NCBI GenBank assembly: GCA_002685115.1
Contig: NYWQ01000104.1
Span: 1-6,213, forward strand
Length of the DNA stretch: 6,213 bases
Origin: Flavobacteriales bacterium
Lineage (GTDB): Bacteria; Bacteroidota; Bacteroidia; Flavobacteriales; UBA7430
Reading direction: 5' to 3'
The notes beneath the pieces are model-generated. The model ran no database searches, had not been told where the DNA came from, and was given only the letters and a program-made list of their open reading frames with translations. Positions 6,213-6,213 of the stretch are shown piece by piece (position 1 is the first letter of the stretch; each line of letters opens with the position of its first letter). A program made the position numbers and the translations under genes.

Positions 6213-6213
6213 G

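Overview
The window comes from the chromosome of an AT-rich Bacteroidota bacterium, most likely a Flavobacteriia/Flavobacteriaceae member. Several signs agree: a tmRNA whose tag reads GESNYALAA and whose CCA is not encoded, a perfect TAnnTTTG -7 promoter element, A-rich leaders in place of clear Shine-Dalgarno sites, and the end of a Bacteroidota-type fused E1 alpha/beta oxoacid dehydrogenase. No species can be named from the sequence alone.

Layout. Left part (1-1640): the start of a minus-strand gene for a HARE-HTH (winged-helix) protein, cut by the window edge; a minus-strand class I SAM-dependent methyltransferase of the small-molecule/glycan type; and a plus-strand reading frame that looks like the decayed, truncated N-terminal part of a flavobacterial tyrosine recombinase (integrase). 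The integrase remnant runs toward the 3' end of ssrA (tmRNA, 1649-2020, minus strand, with its own promoter and intrinsic terminator). Because tmRNA 3' ends are classic integration sites, the low-GC stretch 1-1640 is plausibly the edge of an old genomic island.

Right part (2126-6213): core metabolism. An Lrp/AsnC-family regulator (minus) is divergent from an ammonium transporter gene, amtB (plus). The 137-bp gap between them holds a 10+10 bp perfect palindrome, the best operator candidate in the window. amtB is followed at short spacing by an unrecognised 66-residue ORF and a YciA-like hotdog acyl-CoA thioesterase, probably one transcript. No P-II (glnK/glnB) gene follows amtB here. Converging on this unit from the right edge is the C-terminal 469 residues of the fused E1 alpha/beta oxoacid dehydrogenase (minus).

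I found no CRISPR array, tRNA, intact mobile element or obvious new multi-gene system. The points most worth following up are the unannotated integrase relic at ssrA, the Lrp/amtB intergenic palindrome, the HARE-HTH gene cut at the left edge and the small ORF between amtB and the thioesterase.
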